Source: an uncultured Bacteroidia bacterium
Lineage (GTDB): Bacteria > Bacteroidota > Bacteroidia > Bacteroidales > ML635J-15
Assembly: GCA_902800045.1 (NCBI GenBank)
Contig: CADCCZ010000003.1
Coordinates: forward strand, 62,001 to 126,000
DNA: 64,000 bases
Direction: 5' to 3'
The translations under genes were made by a program, and so were the position numbers. Under the pieces are notes generated by a model. It had not been told where the DNA came from. It did not search any database and saw nothing but the letters and a program-made list of their open reading frames with translations. Below are positions 15,944 to 24,340 of this stretch, in pieces (positions within the stretch are counted from its first letter, which is position 1; every line of letters begins with the position of its first letter).

Positions 15944-16020
15944 TATAAGTTGCCACAACTACATATAAATACATAGATATGGCAACTTATAAATGCATAA
16001 AAGTTGCCATAAGTCAATAT
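15944..16020. repeat. 54-bp palindromic repeat, cluster I
   Basis: Contains AAGTTGCCACAACT, then ATGGCAACTTATAA, then AAAAGTTGCCATAA. The arms pair as GTTGCCA / TGGCAAC. The unit is the same as in clusters II and III and reads MATYK-IKVA-Q in one frame. Confidence 0.8.
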
Positions 16021-16021
16021 T

Positions 16022-16091
16022 GTCGCGGTGGATTTGTAATGTCGCAGTGGATTTGTAATCCACCGCGTATGAATATAAGCATTTGTAATGC
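16022..16091. repeat. REP doublet (GGATTTGTAATCC / GCATTTGTAATGC)
   Basis: Two small hairpins with the same TGT loop, GTGGATTTGTAATCCAC (16047-16063) and GCATTTGTAATGC (16079-16091), 15 bases apart. A partial extra copy precedes them. The same doublet in reverse orientation lies beside a REP-associated transposase remnant at 45014-45057. Confidence 0.75.
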
Positions 16092-16122
16092 GTAAAAGTT
16101 ATCAAATCAATCTTTTGCCTAC

Positions 16123-16878
16123 TTATTCCAGCTTGCTTTTAATGTAATTTATACTCGCCTGCTCAACTTCAGTTCCTCGCATTTCCGACCTTTCGGGATG
16201 GCATTGAACAAGCATCATACTGCTATCGGCTGCGACAAGAAGTTCCCAGATGCCTTCTGACGATTTCCCAGTAAGTGAACACTCAAACGGAACATCCTTT
16301 ACCGCCTGATGATGCCGCGAATTTACACGCCACTGTTCGCCATTGCTCAAAATCATAGTATGAAATCGGCTTTTCCAATCCGCTGTCTTTTGATGCTTTG
16401 CGTTCAATTCGCCTAAATCTTCAATCAGTTCAGCACCCATAAAATAGCAAACTATCTGCATCCCGCGGCATATACCGAAAATCGGAATATTTTTGCTCTT
16501 ACATTCTTCGTAAACCAGCGAATCCAACTTGTCGCGCTCGGGAGCTATTCCCAAGTCGGGACCGCCACAGAAAAGTATTAAAGCGCAACTGTCCGCTTCG
16601 TCAGGAGAAGTAACAATCCTGTAGTCCAATCCATATTCAGACAGCCATTCCTCATAATCCTTGTGCGATTTGCAACCGTCAACAATACCGACCATTTTGG
16701 GTAGAGTATCCATATCGGTTGACTGCGTCAATTCTTGCATTGTTTCTTGTGTGGATTCTTGCCTAGGTTGCTGAGCACAAGATGAGAGATTTATAGACAT
16801 TACAAACAGCAGAAAACTAGCAATATGCAAGACAATTACATTCTGCAATTTGTTATTTATAGAAGAAACTAAAGCCAT
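16123..16878 (-). CDS. lipoprotein with class I glutamine-amidotransferase (peptidase C26-like) domain
   Basis: 251 aa. A hydrophobic N terminus ends in a lipobox SINLSSC with Cys34, so the protein is probably lipid-anchored in the periplasm or outer membrane. A linker rich in Gln/Thr precedes a class I amidotransferase fold: ILFCGGPDLG, nucleophile elbow FGICRGMQ with Cys137, SRHHQAVK, and VQCHPE with His227 and Glu229 as the rest of the triad. This pattern fits gamma-glutamyl hydrolases of peptidase family C26 rather than a synthetase subunit. An exported version is uncommon; the likely substrate is a gamma-glutamyl compound or peptide. It is a single gene flanked on both sides by repeat clusters. 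Confidence 0.82.
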   Translation of the reverse strand: MALVSSINNKLQNVIVLHIASFLLFVMSINLSSCAQQPRQESTQETMQELTQSTDMDTLPKMVGIVDGCKSHKDYEEWLSEYGLDYRIVTSPDEADSCALILFCGGPDLGIAPERDKLDSLVYEECKSKNIPIFGICRGMQIVCYFMGAELIEDLGELNAKHQKTADWKSRFHTMILSNGEQWRVNSRHHQAVKDVPFECSLTGKSSEGIWELLVAADSSMMLVQCHPERSEMRGTEVEQASINYIKSKLE

Positions 16879-16959
16879 AAAGTTTTCAGTAACAATGTTT
16901 GAAAATGCAAATATATAAAATCTAATCTTAATCCAATTTCTTAATTGAAAACGACGGTT

Positions 16960-17075
16960 TTAAGTTGCCACAACTCGTAAAAAATATACACTTATGGCAA
17001 CTTATAAATAATTAAAAGTTGCCACAACTCAACAAAATAGTATAGATATGGCAACTTATAATACAATAAAATAGC
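16960..17075. repeat. 54-bp palindromic repeat, cluster II
   Basis: Two full units with AAGTTGCCACAACTC and ATGGCAACTTATAA alternating. In-frame stops (TAA after ATYK) break the MATYK reading here, unlike in cluster III. Confidence 0.8.
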
Positions 17076-17083
17076 AATGACAA

Positions 17084-18517
17084 TCAATATACTTTTTCAA
17101 ACAAATCGTTCATACACACTTCATTAGTAACAATTCCCGAATGGATACCCATAGTAATTCCGTAGGTTGTTACCATCGTCAACAGAATTGATTTTGTAGT
17201 GCGTGTTTCTTCTCGGAAAACTGAAAGTTTTGTCCGCAGCTTATTCTCGTAATCCTTGGTGATACTATATGCAGAATCGGAAAATTTCATCTCGCAGATA
17301 TTGATTACCCTGTCGGCACGCTCAATGAGAAGATCGATTTGCGTCCCCTGTTCGTCCTTTGTGCCGACTTTACGCCAAGTACACGAATTTGTGCCTATGC
17401 CGCTAATTCCCAGCTTTCTCTTTATCTGGTCAAGATGCTCGATGCATATAGTCTCGAAACTGAAGCCCTGCCAAGCTACCACCGACGGCGAAGTCAGATT
17501 GTTTGACCAAAAATGAACATCTTTTCGGTTTCTCGAATGTACAAACTTAAAATAAAACAAGGTATATGGGTCGCATATCCGATAAAGCGAATTTCTGACC
17601 GAACTCTTATAGCGCGAATATATGGTTATGAAGTCACAGCGTTCCAGATTGTCGAGGATTTTTGAAAGTCCACCGCCCGAAATTCCAGTGCTTGCGATAA
17701 TTTCCGACCTCATCATTCCGCCATGCTTCTGCGACAAGGCTTTCATAACATCCACATACTTGTCGGCATGGGGGAACAAAGCACTGAAAAGTTCGTCGAA
17801 TTCGAGTTTCATAGGTGCATTCTTGGCAAAAAACAGCCTGTCGATGTTCTGCGCAAGGCTTTCCTTCGAATTCAGCTGGCTTAAATAATAAGGTACGCCG
17901 CCGAATGTCATATAGCTCTGAAGTATGGTGTATCTGTCCCAGTTGCAACCCGAGGAATGCAGAAACTCCTCGCTCTCGTTAAGATTGAACGGACGGAGAT
18001 ATATTTGCGCAGTAAAGCGGTTGTGCAGCCCGCCCCTATTCCGCAGAATGCGGTTAACCATCCACGAAGTGGCAGAACCGCAGGCTATAAACATAATGTC
18101 ATCACGCTGCGCAGCCCAAGCATTCCAAAAATATTCCAATGCCGACAAAAAACGGCTTCGCGGAGTGTCAATCCACGGCATTTCGTCAAGAAATATGACC
18201 TTTCGCTGCTTTTTCGGCTTACTTTCGATTAAGCGTCGCAACTCGTCAAAGGCATCTTCCCAACTTTCGAGCGCAGGCGTGAAGGTTGAACTTCCATATC
18301 GTTGCAACTGTGCAGCAAAACGCTTCAGCTGCACTTTCTGCGACTCCTTTTTTGCTCCAACAAACGAAAAAGTAAACCGTTTTTCGAAAACCTGGTTCAC
18401 AAGATAGGTCTTCCCTATTCGTCTGCGTCCGTAAACAATGACAAACTCCGGTCGCTTAGAATTGTAAAGTTCTTCCAACATATTGATTTCCTTATCTCTT
18501 GCAATTATTTTCTTCAT
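17084..18517 (-). CDS. archaeal-type AAA ATPase with DUF234 nuclease-like C terminus
   Basis: 477 aa. The N-terminal ATPase domain has Walker A VYGRRRIGKTYL (about residues 29-40), Walker B KVIFLDEMPWID and the ACGSATSWM sensor. Then come a winged-helix segment (MMRSEIIASTGISGGGLSKIL) and a C-terminal DUF234 region with FETICIEHLDQIKRKLGI and a PD-(D/E)XK-like core, QIDLLIERADRVINICEMKF. This domain order is standard for the family, found in many bacteria and archaea, often mobile and of unknown role. It is a single gene with 54-bp repeat clusters directly on both sides. No operon partner. Confidence 0.88.
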   Translation of the reverse strand: MKKIIARDKEINMLEELYNSKRPEFVIVYGRRRIGKTYLVNQVFEKRFTFSFVGAKKESQKVQLKRFAAQLQRYGSSTFTPALESWEDAFDELRRLIESKPKKQRKVIFLDEMPWIDTPRSRFLSALEYFWNAWAAQRDDIMFIACGSATSWMVNRILRNRGGLHNRFTAQIYLRPFNLNESEEFLHSSGCNWDRYTILQSYMTFGGVPYYLSQLNSKESLAQNIDRLFFAKNAPMKLEFDELFSALFPHADKYVDVMKALSQKHGGMMRSEIIASTGISGGGLSKILDNLERCDFITIYSRYKSSVRNSLYRICDPYTLFYFKFVHSRNRKDVHFWSNNLTSPSVVAWQGFSFETICIEHLDQIKRKLGISGIGTNSCTWRKVGTKDEQGTQIDLLIERADRVINICEMKFSDSAYSITKDYENKLRTKLSVFREETRTTKSILLTMVTTYGITMGIHSGIVTNEVCMNDLFEKVY

Positions 18518-18593
18518 CGGATGATATTTTTGAAATACGGGACAAAGGTAATAATTTTATTTATAAAGTATCCACAAATGAAAATTTTGTTCA

Positions 18594-18775
18594 GTTATGG
18601 CAAAATATAACAAAATAAAACTTGCCATAAACAACAATAATTACCGACTTATGGCAAATTGTAAAACAATAAAAGTTGCCATATCTCAACATAAATACAT
18701 AGTTATGGCAATTTATAAACATTCAAAAGTTGCCACAACTCAACAAAAAGGCCTAGATATGGCAACTTATAAGCA
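18594..18775 (+). repeat. 54-bp palindromic repeat, cluster III (in-frame array)
   Basis: Units start with ATGGCA at 18597, 18651, 18705 and 18759, exactly 54 bp apart. Each contains the arms TGGCAA and TTGCCA. One frame runs through the array without a stop and reads MA-x-Y/C-K-x-x-K-V-A-x-x-Q at an 18-residue period. The open frame continues to 18923 with no clear domain. The remaining 18776-18993 shows no supported gene. Confidence 0.85.
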
Positions 18776-18993
18776 AGCTTTCAAGCCAAATGAAATCGAC
18801 AGGAAACGCAGTCAAGATTTTTACCCTTCCGAGAGCCGAATTACCGATTATCCATTTATTCTCAGCAAATTAACATTGTGCATAAAAATATTTAATATAA
18901 GTATACCTCTTTTTCAAAAATAAATACTAATTTTACGACCGTTTAAAAAATTAAAATTTATTAACTGTAAATTAATAAAAACAAAAGATAATT

Positions 18994-20133
18994 ATGGACT
19001 TTGGATTATCAAAAACAGAAGTATTATTTCAGCAGATGATTAGAAGTTTTGCAGAAAACGAAGTAAAACCTTTGGCTGCAGAAATAGACGAAGAAGAAAG
19101 ATTTCCTATTGAAACCGTCGAGAAGATGGGAAAATTAGGAATTATGGGAATTCCGGTACCGACACAGTACGGCGGAGCCGGTGGAAATTACAAACTCTAC
19201 GCAATGGCTGTCGAAGAGCTTTCGAGATGCTGCGCTACTACCGGTATCGTGGTTTCGGCTCACACTTCGCTTTGCATCGGCCCTATCTTGGAATACGGAA
19301 CCGAAGAGCAGAAGATGAAATACTTGCCAAAGCTTGCTAGCGGACAGTGGATTGGCGCTTTCGGTCTTACCGAACCTAACGCTGGTACCGACGCTTCGGG
19401 ACAGCAGACTACAGCAGTCCTCGACGGTGACCACTGGGTTCTCAACGGAACCAAGATTTTCATCACCAATGCTGGCAACGCAGATGTTTACATCGTTATC
19501 GCAATGACCGACAAGTCGTTGGGAACAAAGGGCATTTCGGCTTTCATAGTTGAAAAGGGCTTCAAGGGATTCTCAATCGGCAAGAAGGAAAAGAAGATGG
19601 GTATCCGCGGTTCGTCAACCTGCGAACTTATTTTCGAAAACTGCATTGTTCCTAAGGAAAACCAGCTCGGCGAACTCGGAAAAGGCTTCAAGGTTGCTAT
19701 GACTACCCTCGACGGCGGCCGTATCGGTGTTGCTTCGCAGGCTCTCGGTATCGCACAAGGTGCAATGGACGAAACTGTTAAGTACACAAAGGAACGCAAG
19801 CAGTTCGGAAAGTCGATTTCTCAGTTCCAGAACACCCAGTTCCAGCTCGCTGACCTCGAAACCAGAATCGAAGCTGCAAGATTGCTCGTTTACAGCGCAG
19901 CCGACAAGAAGGACAAGCATGTTCCATTCTCGGCAGACGCAGCAATGGCTAAGTTGTTCGCAGCAGAAACTGCAATGGAAATGACAACCAAGGCTGTTCA
20001 GTTCCACGGCGGTTACGGATACACCCGCGAATATCCTGTTGAAAGAATGATGAGAGACGCAAAGATTACCGAAATCTACGAAGGAACTTCGGAAGTTCAG
20101 AGAATGGTTATTTCTGGTAAGCTTTTAAAATAA
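18994..20133 (+). CDS. bcd: butyryl-CoA (short-chain acyl-CoA) dehydrogenase
   Basis: 379 aa, normal length. Acyl-CoA dehydrogenase signatures are present: GAFGLTEPNAGTDAS (flavin/CoA site), GGYGYTREYPVERMMRDA and IYEGTSEVQR, where Glu363 corresponds to the catalytic base of the family. It oxidises or reduces short acyl-CoA with FAD, and with EtfAB just downstream it would reduce crotonyl-CoA to butyryl-CoA. In anaerobes this Bcd-Etf complex can bifurcate electrons to ferredoxin. The gene starts an operon with etfB, etfA, a CoA transferase subunit, a hydratase and a reductase. The ATG follows an AT-rich leader without a Shine-Dalgarno sequence. Confidence 0.93.
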   Translation: MDFGLSKTEVLFQQMIRSFAENEVKPLAAEIDEEERFPIETVEKMGKLGIMGIPVPTQYGGAGGNYKLYAMAVEELSRCCATTGIVVSAHTSLCIGPILEYGTEEQKMKYLPKLASGQWIGAFGLTEPNAGTDASGQQTTAVLDGDHWVLNGTKIFITNAGNADVYIVIAMTDKSLGTKGISAFIVEKGFKGFSIGKKEKKMGIRGSSTCELIFENCIVPKENQLGELGKGFKVAMTTLDGGRIGVASQALGIAQGAMDETVKYTKERKQFGKSISQFQNTQFQLADLETRIEAARLLVYSAADKKDKHVPFSADAAMAKLFAAETAMEMTTKAVQFHGGYGYTREYPVERMMRDAKITEIYEGTSEVQRMVISGKLLK

Positions 20134-20160
20134 TTTTTCACTAACATTAAAATCAAGAAA

Positions 20161-20940
20161 ATGAATATAGTAGTTTGTATAAAGCAAGTACCGGATACCA
20201 CCGAGGTAAAACTTGACCCGAAAACCGGAACACTTATCCGCGAAGGTATCCCCAGCATTATAAATCCCGACGACAAGGGAGCTCTCGAATTGGCTCTCCA
20301 GTTGAAAGACAAGTACAACGCACATGTAACCGTCCTCACAATGGGTCTTCCGCAGGCTGATGCAGCTTTGCGCGAAGCTTTGGCAATGGGCGTTGACCGC
20401 GCAATCCTCCTCACCGACCGCAAGCTCGGTGGTGCAGATACCCTTGCAACTTCGAGGGCTATCGCAGGCGCTCTCCGCCAGATTGACTTCGACCTCATCC
20501 TCGCTGGCCGTCAGGCTATCGACGGTGATACCGCTCAGGTTGGTCCACAGATCGCAGAACACCTTGGTCTTCCTCAGGTTTCTTACCTCCTCGACCTCGA
20601 AGTCAACGGTAAGAACTGCCGCGTAAAGAAGTCAACCGAAGAAGGTTACCAGATTCTCGAAACCGAAATGCCATGCGTATTCACAGTTCTTTCAACTGCC
20701 AATAAGGCAAGGTATATGACAGTAAACGGAATCGTTGAAGCTTACAACCGCGAAGTTGAAATCTGGAACGCCGACAAGACCGGAACAGATGAAAACCTCC
20801 TCGGTCTTAAGGGTTCTCCGACAAGAGTATTCAAGTCGTTCACAAAGGCTCTGAAGCCTGCAGGCGAAACCTACGAAGTTAGCCCGGAAGAAGCCGTTGA
20901 CCTCATCATTAGCAAATTAAAAGAAAAATTCATCATTTAA
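20161..20940 (+). CDS. etfB: electron transfer flavoprotein subunit beta
   Basis: 259 aa. It begins MNIVVCIKQVPDTTEVKLDP and contains the adenine-nucleotide-binding region DLILAGRQAIDGDTAQVGP with the family signature, followed by QVSYLLDLEVN. In bifurcating Etf proteins this subunit binds NADH and a second FAD; AMP takes that place in non-bifurcating forms, and I cannot tell the two apart by eye. It sits 27 bp after bcd and 12 bp before etfA, so the three form one unit. Confidence 0.94.
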   Translation: MNIVVCIKQVPDTTEVKLDPKTGTLIREGIPSIINPDDKGALELALQLKDKYNAHVTVLTMGLPQADAALREALAMGVDRAILLTDRKLGGADTLATSRAIAGALRQIDFDLILAGRQAIDGDTAQVGPQIAEHLGLPQVSYLLDLEVNGKNCRVKKSTEEGYQILETEMPCVFTVLSTANKARYMTVNGIVEAYNREVEIWNADKTGTDENLLGLKGSPTRVFKSFTKALKPAGETYEVSPEEAVDLIISKLKEKFII

Positions 20941-20952
20941 TAGGATACTAAT

Positions 20953-21963
20953 ATGGATAAATCAGAATATAAAAACGTTTACGTTTTCATCGAACAGCGC
21001 GACAACGTAATACAGAAGGTTGCATTGGAACTGTTGGGCAAGGCTCACGACTTGGCTGGAGCACTCAACGAGAAGGTTTACGCAGTCCTCTTGGGACACA
21101 ACATCGCCGACAAGGCTCAGGAACTCATCGCTTACGGTGCAGACCATGTACTGCTCGCTGAAGATGAATGCTTGAAGGACTATATCACCGAGCCTTACAC
21201 TCAGGCAATCACACAGATAATCCACGACTACAAGCCGAGTATCTTCCTCATTGGCGCAACTACAATCGGCCGTGACCTCGGTCCACGTCTGTCGGCTCGT
21301 ATAACCACAGGTCTTACAGCAGACTGCACCAAGCTCGACATTTCGGAAGACACCAAGGAACTTATGATGACCCGTCCTGCTTTCGGCGGAAACATCATGG
21401 CTACCATCATGTGTACAAATCACCGTCCACAGATGTCAACCGTTCGTCCGGGCGTTATGCAGAAGATGGCAAAGGACACCTCGAGAAAGGGCGAAGTTGA
21501 GAATGTAAAGATTAATTTCGACAAGTCGAAGTTCAAAGTAAAACTTATTGAAAATGTAAAGGTTACCTCTAACAAGGTTGATATTGCAGACGCAAAGATT
21601 CTTGTATCAGGTGGTCGTGGCGTTGGAAATAAGGAAGGTTTCGAAATGCTCGGCAAGTTGGCTGAAGTTCTTCACGGCGAAGTTTCTTCATCAAGAGCAA
21701 TGGTTGATGCAGGCGTTATGCCTCACGACCGTCAGGTTGGCCAGACTGGTAAGACCGTTCGTCCTAACCTCTACATTGCAAACGGTATTTCGGGCGCAAT
21801 CCAACACCTTGCAGGTATGGAAGAGTCGGAATTCATCATTGCAATCAACAAGGACAAGTTTGCACCTATATTTAAAGTAGCAGACCTCGGTATTGTAGGC
21901 GACCTCTACAAGATTATCCCTCTGCTCACCGAAAGACTGAAATTCGAACTGGAAAACAGATAA
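20953..21963 (+). CDS. etfA: electron transfer flavoprotein subunit alpha
   Basis: 336 aa. The C-terminal FAD domain carries the canonical sequence: LVSGGRGVGNKEGFEML, SSSRAMVDAGVMPHDRQVGQ, TGKTVRPNLYIANGISGAIQ and HLAGMEESEFIIAINKD. The N-terminal half is the Etf alpha Rossmann-like domain (IFLIGATTIGRDLGPRLSA). Partner of EtfB and Bcd. No extra ferredoxin domain is fused to it. Confidence 0.94.
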   Translation: MDKSEYKNVYVFIEQRDNVIQKVALELLGKAHDLAGALNEKVYAVLLGHNIADKAQELIAYGADHVLLAEDECLKDYITEPYTQAITQIIHDYKPSIFLIGATTIGRDLGPRLSARITTGLTADCTKLDISEDTKELMMTRPAFGGNIMATIMCTNHRPQMSTVRPGVMQKMAKDTSRKGEVENVKINFDKSKFKVKLIENVKVTSNKVDIADAKILVSGGRGVGNKEGFEMLGKLAEVLHGEVSSSRAMVDAGVMPHDRQVGQTGKTVRPNLYIANGISGAIQHLAGMEESEFIIAINKDKFAPIFKVADLGIVGDLYKIIPLLTERLKFELENR

Positions 21964-21984
21964 TTAACTAAAAAAAAATTACGT

Positions 21985-22662
21985 ATGATGGATAAAAATC
22001 AAATTAGAGAAACTATCGCAAAGAGAGTGGCTCTCGAACTCCACGACGGCGATGTTGTCAATTTGGGTATCGGATTGCCTACAATGGTTCCGAACTATCT
22101 GCCAAAAGGCGTAAAATTGTACCTCCAGAGCGAGAACGGTATCCTTGGAATGGGACCGAAACCCGCCGAAGGCGAACAGGACGAACACATAATCGATGCT
22201 GGTGGCGGATACGCTTCAGTTCTTCCCGACGGAGCAACATTCAGCTCGGCTCATTCGTTCGAAATCATCCGTGGCGGACATGTGGATGCTACCATCCTCG
22301 GCGCTATGCAGGTTGACGAAGAAGGAAACCTCGCAAACTGGATGATTCCTGGCAAACTTACCCCGGGTATGGGCGGCGCAATGGACCTCGTTGTTGGTGC
22401 TAAGCGCGTTATCGTTGCTATGGAACACACCCAGAAGGGCAACTTCAAGATATTGCACAAGTGCAACCTCCCGCTCACAGCAGCAAAGCAGGTTAACCTC
22501 ATCGTTACCGAAATGGGCGTAATGGAAGTTACCGACAAGGGTATCGTACTGAAGGAATACAACACCGAATTCGGCGACAAGGATACCGCAGTTGCAGCTA
22601 TCCAGGCAGCAACCGAGGCTACCCTCATCATCGATCCGAACCTCAAGCCAATGGTTTTCTAA
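21985..22662 (+). CDS. atoA: 3-oxoacid/butyrate-acetoacetate CoA-transferase subunit B
   Basis: 225 aa. Beta-subunit hallmarks: [16 protein letters not shown] and the catalytic [10 protein letters not shown] with Glu50, which forms the CoA thioester. GMGGAMDLV and VTEMGVMEV follow. It would transfer CoA between butyryl-CoA or acetoacetate and acetate. The partner alpha subunit (AtoD/CtfA type) normally lies directly upstream. Here the upstream gene is etfA and no alpha subunit occurs in the window, so it must be elsewhere or replaced. It lies 21 bp after etfA. Confidence 0.9.
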   Translation: MMDKNQIRETIAKRVALELHDGDVVNLGIGLPTMVPNYLPKGVKLYLQSENGILGMGPKPAEGEQDEHIIDAGGGYASVLPDGATFSSAHSFEIIRGGHVDATILGAMQVDEEGNLANWMIPGKLTPGMGGAMDLVVGAKRVIVAMEHTQKGNFKILHKCNLPLTAAKQVNLIVTEMGVMEVTDKGIVLKEYNTEFGDKDTAVAAIQAATEATLIIDPNLKPMVF

Positions 22663-22673
22663 ACAAGTTGACT

Positions 22674-23081
22674 ATGAGCAAGATAAAATTGGGCGACACC
22701 TATACCGAAAAGGTAAGGTACACGCAGGCTAATGTTGACACTTTCGCACAGATTAGCGGCGACAACAACCCTATACATATCAACCCCGAGTATGCTTCGA
22801 AGAGCATATTCGGGCGTTGCATTGTACACGGATTCTTCGCAGGTGCAGTGTTCTCGAAGGTTTTCGGAACACAGTGGCCGGGCGAAGGCACTATCTACCT
22901 GTACCAGGAAATGAAATTCATGTCACCGGTATTCGTAGAGCAGGACTACAATGCAGTGTTCGAAGTTGTTGAACTCGACGAGGTAAAGCACCGCGGAACA
23001 ATCAAGTGCACCCTTCAGGATGCCGACGGAAAGGTCGCAATAGCCGGAACAGCAAAATTATTAAATGCAGAAAGGTTTTAA
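22674..23081 (+). CDS. MaoC-like (R)-specific enoyl-CoA hydratase (PhaJ-like)
   Basis: 135 aa from the ATG at 22674; a TTG six bases upstream is possible but less likely. The hydratase-2 motif SGDNNPIHINPEYA has Asp30 and His35 as catalytic pair, followed by GRCIVHGFFAGAVFSKV. Such single-hotdog proteins hydrate crotonyl-CoA to (R)-3-hydroxybutyryl-CoA or run the reverse. It lies 11 bp after the CoA transferase and 12 bp before a FabG/PhaB-like reductase, so in this operon it probably dehydrates (R)-3-hydroxybutyryl-CoA to feed Bcd. An alternative is a role in fatty-acid synthesis. Confidence 0.88.
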   Translation: MSKIKLGDTYTEKVRYTQANVDTFAQISGDNNPIHINPEYASKSIFGRCIVHGFFAGAVFSKVFGTQWPGEGTIYLYQEMKFMSPVFVEQDYNAVFEVVELDEVKHRGTIKCTLQDADGKVAIAGTAKLLNAERF

Positions 23082-23093
23082 AAAATTAACACA

Positions 23094-23837
23094 ATGAAAA
23101 GATTGGAAAATAGAGTAGCTATCATCACTGGCGGAACCGCTGGTATTGGCGCAGCTACCGCCATCAGATTCGCACAGGAAGGCGCAAAGGTTATTCTTTG
23201 GGCTCGTAACGCAGAAAGAGGCAACGCTTTCATCGAAAAGATGAAGGGAATGGGCCTTGAAGCTGAATTCGACGCTATCGACTCGAGCAACTACGAGGCA
23301 GTTTGCGAAGCAGCTAAGAGAGTTAACGACAAGTACGGAAAGATTGATATCCTCATCAACAACGCAGGTATCACCAACGACAGCACCTTGAAGAAGATGA
23401 CTATCGAACAGTGGCAGCAGGTTATTGACATCAACCTCAGCGGAAGCTTCTACTGCATAAAGGCTATCACTCCTTACATGCTCGAAAAGGGCTACGGCCG
23501 TATCGTAAACGCATCGTCGGTTGTTGCTTTGTACGGTAACTTCGGACAGACCAACTATGTAGCAACAAAGGCTGGTCTTATCGGTATGACCAAGACTTTG
23601 GCTCGCGAACTTGGCAAGAAGGGCATCACTGTAAACGCAGTTGCTCCTGGTTTCATAGAAACCGACATGGTTGCCAAGATGCCCGAAAATGTTCTTGACG
23701 GCATGAGAGCAAAGGTTCCGGTAGGTCGTCTCGGACAGCCCGAAGAAATTGCTTCGGCATACCTGTTCCTCGCCAGCGAAGAGGCTGCATACATCAACGG
23801 TGCTACCTTGAGCGTTGACGGCGGTATGACAATCTAA
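23094..23837 (+). CDS. SDR reductase, FabG/PhaB-like (3-oxoacyl-ACP or acetoacetyl-CoA reductase)
   Basis: 247 aa. Classical short-chain dehydrogenase: TGGTAGIGAATA (residues 12-23), NNAG (89-92), catalytic Ser142-Tyr155-Lys159 (NASSVVALYG, NYVATKAG) and a C-terminal INGATLSVDGG. FabG and PhaB cannot be separated by eye. Placed last in the bcd-etf-CoA transferase-hydratase operon, reduction of acetoacetyl-CoA to (R)-3-hydroxybutyryl-CoA is the most coherent role. No thiolase, Hbd or crotonase gene is present nearby. Confidence 0.9.
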   Translation: MKRLENRVAIITGGTAGIGAATAIRFAQEGAKVILWARNAERGNAFIEKMKGMGLEAEFDAIDSSNYEAVCEAAKRVNDKYGKIDILINNAGITNDSTLKKMTIEQWQQVIDINLSGSFYCIKAITPYMLEKGYGRIVNASSVVALYGNFGQTNYVATKAGLIGMTKTLARELGKKGITVNAVAPGFIETDMVAKMPENVLDGMRAKVPVGRLGQPEEIASAYLFLASEEAAYINGATLSVDGGMTI

Positions 23838-24254
23838 TTGACAATTGATAATTGACAATTAACAATGGACAATTTGTAGGGTCGTTGCGAGCAACGACAA
23901 CTGCAAACTGGACGAAAAATACAGAAGCTCCCGATTAAATTCGGGGCTTCTTTTTTTGTATGTGAAGAATTAATCCATCGTAAAAAATCAAAGAAAAAAA
24001 ATCAAAAAAACTCTGCAAAGCCGAGGACACTTTTTAGGACTCCACATCCCTTTTTAACCCCTATTTTACACCTATAAATATATATGTTTAAAAACATTTA
24101 TTTAGAATAGAATCGCAGTACAAATTTTAGCCTAAAACTATAATTATAAGTATATTACACGAGTTTACAACAATTAACTTATTTAGAATATTTACAAATT
24201 AGCAAGTTTGCAAAAGTTGGAGCAAAAAAGCAATTTACGAAACATTAAATAAAT
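23838..24254. other. AT-rich intergenic region with repeats and a terminator
   Basis: Contains an ATTGACAATT-type simple repeat (23838-23875), the palindrome GTCGTTGCGAGCAACGAC (23881-23898), a terminator (listed separately) and about 300 very AT-rich bases with no gene. Confidence 0.6.
23923..23957 (+). terminator. terminator of the butyrate operon
   Basis: AGAAGCTCCCGA pairs with TCGGGGCTTCT, loop TTAAAT, followed by T7. Confidence 0.85.
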
Positions 24255-24262
24255 TAACTTTG
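24255..24262 (+). promoter_or_regulatory. -7 box candidate for the hnd operon
   Basis: TAACTTTG fits TAnnTTTG, 79 bases before the hndB start. A second TAACTTTG at 24323-24330 is too close to the ATG to serve and merges into a GGAGG Shine-Dalgarno. Confidence 0.45.
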
Positions 24263-24330
24263 GACTTTCAATTTTTATGGTTAGAAACTAGTTAAATAAA
24301 TGTAATACAAATATTTCAAAATTAACTTTG

Positions 24331-24335
24331 GAGGA
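24331..24335 (+). promoter_or_regulatory. Shine-Dalgarno of hndB (unusual for this genome)
   Basis: The TTTGGAGGATA block gives a GGAGG core about 7 bases before the ATG at 24341. Most genes here lack any such site. hndC also has AAGGAGGA 13 bases before its ATG. Confidence 0.6.
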
Positions 24336-24340
24336 TAAGT

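Noticed and set aside
15944-18775. CRISPR array
   Set aside because: The 54-bp units are palindromic, in separate clusters with two genes between them. There are no constant short repeats with unique spacers of equal length and no cas genes.
18597-18923. 108-codon frame over the 54-bp repeats as a normal gene
   Set aside because: Kept as a repeat. The same unit in cluster II contains stops, and the C-terminal part shows no coding-like composition.
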